From an uncultured Lachnospiraceae bacterium (GTDB lineage: Bacteria > Bacillota > Clostridia > Lachnospirales > Lachnospiraceae): a DNA stretch of 64,000 nt. The position numbers were made by a program, and so were the translations under genes. Every line of letters starts with the position of its first letter. The stretch's first letter is position 1. The stretch is taken from assembly GCA_934401915.1 (NCBI GenBank), contig CAKRSV010000010.1:1-64000 (forward strand), in the 5' to 3' direction. The notes under the pieces were generated by a model that did not search any database, was not told where the DNA came from, and saw nothing but the letters and a program-made list of their open reading frames with translations. Positions 59,959 through 64,000 of this stretch are shown piece after piece.

Positions 59959-61299
59959 ATGAAACAGGTACAGAGAATTGAGACAAATCGTGACAAGAAT
60001 CTTTTTTGGAGCATAACAGAACTGAATTACGGGGCGTGTGACAATCCGATGGAGCTGATCCAGCTTCTCCCGGAGATCACAGGGCAGACGATGGAGGGCT
60101 TTGGCGGCGCGTTCACGGAGAGCAGCGCGGACAGCTTTGACAAGCTGACGGAGGCAAATAAGGAGAGCTTTCTCGAGGCGTACTTTGGAGAAAGCGGCCT
60201 TGGCTATTCGATCGGACGGGTTGCGATCAACAGCTGCGATTTTGCACTGGGAAATTACGCCTATGTTGAGGAGGGGGATCAGAACCTTGACAAGTTCTCC
60301 ATCGCCCACGATGAGAAGCAGATCATTCCGCTTGTCCGCAGGGCGGCAGAGTGCCGGGGAAAGGAGATGCGTTTCCTGGCGTCCCCCTGGTCGCCGCCGG
60401 CTTACATGAAGACAAACGGCGAGATGAATCATGGCGGAAGCCTCAAGGAAGAGTACCGCAAGCTGTGGGCAGATTACTTTGTGCGCTTCATTCAGGAATA
60501 CCGCAAGGCAGGCGTGCCGATCTGCGCGGTGACGGTGCAGAATGAGCCTGAGGCTGTCCAGACCTGGGATTCCTGTATCTACACGGCGAAGGAAGAGGGC
60601 AGCTTTGTCGCAGACTATCTTGGTCCTGCGATGGAGGCAGCCGGACTTTCCGATGTGAAGATTTTTGTATGGGATCACAACAAAGAAAGACTGTATCAGC
60701 GCTACCGGGATGCTGTTTCCGTGGAGGGCGCGTCCAAATATATTGCAGGCGCGGCTATGCACTGGTACACGGGAGATCACTTTGAATCGATCGAGATCGT
60801 CAGAAAGCAGTACCCGGATGCACAGCTGATCTTCTCCGAGGGCTGTGTGGAGTATTCCCGTTTCGCTGACAGCGATGAGATCCGGAAGGCTGAGATGTAC
60901 GCCCACGATATGATCGGCAATTTCCGCGCCGGCGTCAGCGCGTTTCTGGACTGGAATCTGCTGCTGGACGAGAAGGGCGGTCCGAACCATGTAGGAAACT
61001 TCTGCGCGGCGCCTGTGATGCTTTCCGGAAACGGCGATTTCGAACTCAGCCTGATGTACTACTATATCGGTCAGCTCAGCCGCTTTGTGCCGGAGGGATC
61101 CAAGCTCATCGCAACGACGCGCTACACGGATCAGCTCGATGTGTGCGCCTTTGTGACGCCGGAGAAGGAAAGGGTGCTTGTCGTCCTGAATAAGAGCGGG
61201 GAAGACCGACGGATCACCGTGCGCGAAGAGCTGGAAGGCTTTGAGGATACGGTCTGCGCACACAGTATCGTCACCTATCGTATCCCGGGTGAAAAATAA
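59959..61299 (+). CDS. GH30-family glycosidase (intracellular)
   Basis: GH30 retaining glycosidases include glucosylceramidases, beta-1,6-glucanases and beta-xylosidases. The 446-residue protein has GFGGAFTESSADSF, the acid/base E196 in VTVQNEPEAV and the nucleophile E294 in LIFSEGCVE, plus WSPPAYMKTNGEM, so it should be active. It has no signal peptide and acts on an imported oligosaccharide. The ATG directly follows the stop of the upstream gene, so the three enzymes form one operon; a solute-binding protein and permeases follow. It may open a linkage that the phosphorylases cannot cut. Confidence 0.88.
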   Translation: MKQVQRIETNRDKNLFWSITELNYGACDNPMELIQLLPEITGQTMEGFGGAFTESSADSFDKLTEANKESFLEAYFGESGLGYSIGRVAINSCDFALGNYAYVEEGDQNLDKFSIAHDEKQIIPLVRRAAECRGKEMRFLASPWSPPAYMKTNGEMNHGGSLKEEYRKLWADYFVRFIQEYRKAGVPICAVTVQNEPEAVQTWDSCIYTAKEEGSFVADYLGPAMEAAGLSDVKIFVWDHNKERLYQRYRDAVSVEGASKYIAGAAMHWYTGDHFESIEIVRKQYPDAQLIFSEGCVEYSRFADSDEIRKAEMYAHDMIGNFRAGVSAFLDWNLLLDEKGGPNHVGNFCAAPVMLSGNGDFELSLMYYYIGQLSRFVPEGSKLIATTRYTDQLDVCAFVTPEKERVLVVLNKSGEDRRITVREELEGFEDTVCAHSIVTYRIPGEK

Positions 61300-61359
61300 G
61301 ATATAAAAAAATGACACCATTCTAAAATTTGAATCATTATATCCCATGATACATCCTCC

Positions 61360-61378
61360 TATAATGAAATCATCAACA
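61360..61378 (+). promoter_or_regulatory. Promoter -10 and cre-like site before the binding protein gene
   Basis: TATAAT at 61360-61365 is followed at once by TGAAATCATCAACA (61365-61378), which matches the CcpA consensus TGWAANCGNTNWCA at all but two fixed positions. A TGAAAT/ATTTCA inverted repeat spans 61365-61389. This would give carbon catabolite repression of the transporter genes. Confidence 0.45.
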
Positions 61379-61408
61379 AGATCATTTCAAAAAAGGAGGA
61401 TGTATTTT

Positions 61409-62842
61409 ATGAAATTGAAAAAATGGCTTTCAATTATGCTTGTTGGGGCAATGACATTATCAATGACCGCCTGTGGGGGTGGGGAGTCAAAGGACAGCAG
61501 CGCAGGTGCTGCGGAGAGTTCTTCTGATACAGCAGCGGCTGACAGCACAGACGCAGCGCAGGAGAGCACAGAGACCTCCGATGCCAGCGGAGAGAAGCTG
61601 GTGATCTGGACACTGTCTAACGACCTGAAGGATTTTGCAGACCGTTACACAGAGCAGACCGGAGTAGCTACCGACGTTGTAGTTATCGAGCCTGCAAACT
61701 ATCCGACAAAGGTGCAGACAGCACTGGTTGGCGGAGAGAAAGAGCCGGATGTCATCGTGGCTGAGCCGCAGATGCTTCAGGACTTCTATGACAACGGATT
61801 CTTCGCAAGCCTGGACGACTACGGCGCTAAGGATTACGAAGGACAGATCGTAGATTATGTATGGAAAATGGGACAGGATGCGTCAGGCGTACAGAGAGCA
61901 GTATCCTACCAGATCACACCGGCAGGTATCTACTATCGCCGTGATATCGCAAAGAACGTATTCGGAACAGACGATCCGGAAGAGATCGGAAAGCTCTTCA
62001 AGGATTATCCGACAATTCTGACAACAGCACAGACACTCAAGGATGCAGGCTACCGTATCTTCGCATCGGATTCCGAGATCAATTACTTCTCCGGAGATTC
62101 CGCGTGGGTAGTTGACGGCACATTAAATGTAGACCAGGCAAGATATGATTACATGGATCTGGCGGTAGAGCTTTATCAGAAGGATCTGACCGCTTACGCA
62201 AATCAGTGGTCTACCCCCTGGTATCAGGCTATGGCAGGAGAGGTTCCGATCCTGACAGCAGACATTCAGAACTATGCAGATGATTCCGTCAACGTATGGG
62301 ATGCAGAGCAGTTCGCTGAGGCAACCAAGGATATGGAAAAGACAGAGGTGTTCGCATTTGGTCTTCCGAGCTGGGGCGTTCTGACCATGAGAGATAACGT
62401 AGGCCCGACATCCGGATCCTGGGGCGTATGTGAAGGTCCTGCATATGGCTTCGGCGGCGGTACATACATTGGCGTTTCCACCAACTCCGAGCGCAAAGAG
62501 CAGGCGTGGGATTTCGTAAAATTCTGTACTCTGACAGAGGACACAGCTAACTGGTGGATCGAGTTCTCCCAGGGCGATGCCGTATCCCTGATCTCCGTAC
62601 TGGAAGCTCATGCGGATGATGAGAACGCAGTTTATGGCGGTGAGAAGATGTATGCACTCTGGCTCAAACTGGCTGAGGGTATCGACTACTCCAAGGTAAC
62701 AAAGTACGATAAGGTGATCGGCGATGCGTGGGGCGCAGCAATCTCCAGCATCAAGACCGGTGAGAAGAACAAGGAAGACGCGGTAAACGATTTCTATGAT
62801 ACCGTACAGTCCACTTACACGGAGATCCAGATCAACCGGTAA
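61409..62842 (+). CDS. Sugar ABC transporter substrate-binding lipoprotein
   Basis: A cluster-B type (family 1) extracellular binding protein of 477 residues for carbohydrate import. A lipoprotein signal peptide ends LSMTAC with Cys22 as the lipid anchor, followed by a Ser/Ala/Thr-rich linker (about 30-65). The mature domain starts EKLVIWTLSNDLKDFADRYT and has the hinge and cleft features of sugar-binding proteins (EPANYPTKVQTALVGGEKEP; WSTPWYQAMAGEVPIL). GGAGGATG precedes the ATG; an in-frame ATG at 61346 lies in the promoter. Likely ligand: the beta-gluco-oligosaccharide processed by the upstream enzymes. Confidence 0.92.
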   Translation: MKLKKWLSIMLVGAMTLSMTACGGGESKDSSAGAAESSSDTAAADSTDAAQESTETSDASGEKLVIWTLSNDLKDFADRYTEQTGVATDVVVIEPANYPTKVQTALVGGEKEPDVIVAEPQMLQDFYDNGFFASLDDYGAKDYEGQIVDYVWKMGQDASGVQRAVSYQITPAGIYYRRDIAKNVFGTDDPEEIGKLFKDYPTILTTAQTLKDAGYRIFASDSEINYFSGDSAWVVDGTLNVDQARYDYMDLAVELYQKDLTAYANQWSTPWYQAMAGEVPILTADIQNYADDSVNVWDAEQFAEATKDMEKTEVFAFGLPSWGVLTMRDNVGPTSGSWGVCEGPAYGFGGGTYIGVSTNSERKEQAWDFVKFCTLTEDTANWWIEFSQGDAVSLISVLEAHADDENAVYGGEKMYALWLKLAEGIDYSKVTKYDKVIGDAWGAAISSIKTGEKNKEDAVNDFYDTVQSTYTEIQINR

Positions 62843-62865
62843 TACATAAAAAGAAAACAGGAAAT

Positions 62866-62909
62866 CCTTTCCCGGTTCACACCCCTTCTGGGGCTGTGAG
62901 CCGGAAGGA
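62866..62909 (+). promoter_or_regulatory. Hairpin between the binding protein and permease genes
   Basis: TTTCCCGGTTCACA pairs with TGTGAGCCGGAAGGAAA, with an inner CCCC/GGGG. No T-run follows, so it is more likely an mRNA-stabilising or processing hairpin that keeps the binding-protein message in excess, as is common at this position. Confidence 0.6.
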
Positions 62910-62951
62910 AACTTGATATGCGCCGCAGCATGCGCGGAAATGGTGGTTATT

Positions 62952-63881
62952 ATGGCAAAAACTGAAAAAAAGAAGAATAGTAAGCTGTCTGCTTATAATA
63001 ATTGGGGATATTTTTTCGTGGCTCCTTTCGTGATCGTTTTCTGTATATTTAGTGTATATCCGGTTCTCAGGACTCTTTATCTCAGCTTTACGGATCTGAA
63101 GGTGGTAGGAGATCCGAACTGGATTGGATTGGAAAATTACAAGCGCGTGGTTACCGACAAATTCTTCTGGAAGGTCCTCGGAAATACAGTCCGCATCTGG
63201 ATCGTCAACATTGTGCTCCAGCTTGGTCTTGCCTTCCTTCTGATGATGGTATTCAGCGATGTGAAATATAAAATGAGAGGACTTGGCATCTTCCGTATCA
63301 TCTACTATCTGCCAAATCTGATCGCGGCAACGTCGATCGCTTTCCTCTTTAAGACACTCCTTGACTGGAGATATGGTACCTTTAACATTATGCTGAACAC
63401 GATCTACCGGGCATTCGGAGCAAATTACAATCCGGTAGACTGGCTGGGAAGCTCTGCGACGGCAGGCTACACGATCGCTGTGATCCAGTCGTGGATGTGG
63501 TTCGGCAACTCGTTCCTGATGCTGATGGCAGGAGTGCAGGGCGTGTCGAGAGATTATTTCGAGGCGGCTGCGATCGACGGAGCGGGAAGATGGACGATCT
63601 TCGGAAAGATCACCCTGCCTCTGATCAAACCCATTATGATGTATGTGGCGATCACCTCCCTGATCGGCGGACTGCAGATGTTCGACCTGCCGTTCCTGAT
63701 GTCAGAAGTGACGTCCAGCGCATACCCATCCGTACAGACCGTTATGATGTACCTGTACAAATTCGGATTCACGACTGGCACGACGCAGACGGGTTACGCG
63801 TCAGCGGTTGCCTATATGCTGTTCCTGATCATATTGACGGTGTCTGTGATACAGCTCAGACTGTTCCGGAAGGAGGACTAG
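62952..63881 (+). CDS. Sugar ABC transporter permease (MalF type)
   Basis: The 309-residue permease has six membrane helices: WGYFFVAPFVIVFCIFSVYP (first), a second near IVNIVLQLGLAFLLMMV and so on to LFLIILTVSVIQLRLF. The EAA coupling loop reads EAAAIDGAGRWTIFGKITLP, typical of carbohydrate uptake systems of the MalFG type. The ATG at 62952 fits the usual short N-terminus (AKTEKKKNSKLSAYNNW); GTGGT upstream is a weak site, and a TTG at 62913 is an alternative. It pairs with the next permease, four bases away, and the lipoprotein upstream. The ATPase is not in the window. Confidence 0.92.
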   Translation: MAKTEKKKNSKLSAYNNWGYFFVAPFVIVFCIFSVYPVLRTLYLSFTDLKVVGDPNWIGLENYKRVVTDKFFWKVLGNTVRIWIVNIVLQLGLAFLLMMVFSDVKYKMRGLGIFRIIYYLPNLIAATSIAFLFKTLLDWRYGTFNIMLNTIYRAFGANYNPVDWLGSSATAGYTIAVIQSWMWFGNSFLMLMAGVQGVSRDYFEAAAIDGAGRWTIFGKITLPLIKPIMMYVAITSLIGGLQMFDLPFLMSEVTSSAYPSVQTVMMYLYKFGFTTGTTQTGYASAVAYMLFLIILTVSVIQLRLFRKED

Positions 63882-63884
63882 ATT

Positions 63885-64000
63885 ATGGGATACAAGATTA
63901 AAAAATCGATATTATACATATTGTTGATTCTCCTGGCAGTAACCTGTATGTCTCCTTTCTGGATGATGATCGTTAATGCCACCAGAAGTGGAAATGAGAT
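63885..64000 (+). CDS. Sugar ABC transporter permease (MalG type), cut by window end
   Basis: Only the first 38 codons are inside the window. AAGGAGG precedes the ATG, three bases after the stop of the MalF-type permease. The start YKIKKSILYILLILLAVTCM followed by SPFWMMIVNATRSGNE matches the first helix of MalG-type permeases, whose SPFxWMxxxSxK segment is typical. It should complete the heterodimeric membrane channel of this importer. Confidence 0.85.
   Translation, partial: MGYKIKKSILYILLILLAVTCMSPFWMMIVNATRSGNE

Noticed and set aside
58567..61347. A 926-codon open frame on the minus strand across the glycan enzyme genes
   Set aside because: It lies antisense to two well-supported enzymes, has no family-like content and results from their codon bias; similar long shadows occur at 8740-9939 and 12861-14021.

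Overview
The window reads as chromosome of a gut-type Lachnospiraceae (Bacillota, Clostridia). The evidence is strong GGAGG-type ribosome binding sites, mid-range base composition, a stand-alone CheV, a TrmB-lysA pair, a DUF6110/P1B-ATPase pair, feoAB beside an AraC regulator, many TetR/ABC cassettes and a GH94/GH30 glycan locus with an ABC importer. Species is not resolved. The tRNA-Leu gene does not encode its CCA end.

Layout. 1-300: an array of small hairpins, then a terminator. 300-10,150: housekeeping and signalling genes (cheV, a sirtuin-like gene, an acidic membrane protein, hisH-hisF, ung), an MFS exporter behind an elaborate two-uORF leader, TrmB and lysA. 10,170-11,850: tRNA-Leu followed by an eroded integrated island (integrase C-terminus, XRE regulator, DUF4160, DUF2442 and HicB remnants). 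12,100-19,740: a metal P-type ATPase with a small DUF6110 partner, then a TetR-MFS-FtsX-ABC ATPase export cluster with two related operators. 19,840-26,440: an SGNH hydrolase, an MmcQ-MGMT fusion and a very large secreted protein. 26,570-27,730: a decayed FIST/chemoreceptor pair. 27,780-31,990: YoaK, LysR and metE.

32,000-40,800 holds two TetR-regulated cassettes, each with a heterodimeric ABC pair resembling the IrtAB/YbtPQ type. A near-identical AGTTAG-ACAACT box precedes both pairs and a small membrane-protein gene at 42,908; a related but stronger palindrome precedes feoAB at 49,689. This suggests, but does not prove, shared metal-linked control. 40,900-43,500: a phosphatase, an internally shortened HAD gene, a broken MATE gene and the membrane protein. 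43,800-52,000 looks more A/T-rich and carries a protein with a GADG motif, an XRE regulator whose C-terminal half is a perfect Gly pentad repeat, an AAA/DUF4143 ATPase, a membrane-anchored spermidine-synthase-like protein, AraC and feoAB. 52,000-54,100: a NUDIX remnant, an HMA metal chaperone, TetR and DegV. 54,100-64,000: two GH94-type phosphorylase-like genes, a GH30 glycosidase, a sugar-binding lipoprotein and two permeases (the last cut by the window edge), forming an intracellular beta-glucoside phosphorolysis locus.

A recurring theme is small-scale damage: a 14-bp tandem duplication that shifts the lysA stop codon, a 4-bp duplication in hicB, amber stops in DUF4160 and in the chemoreceptor gene, and internal deletions in FIST, chemoreceptor, HAD and MATE genes. 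The best candidates for new biology are the two-uORF attenuator at 6404-6644, the AGTTAG-box group with the ABC pairs, the Gly-pentad XRE protein and the PacL-like DUF6110/P-ATPase pair.
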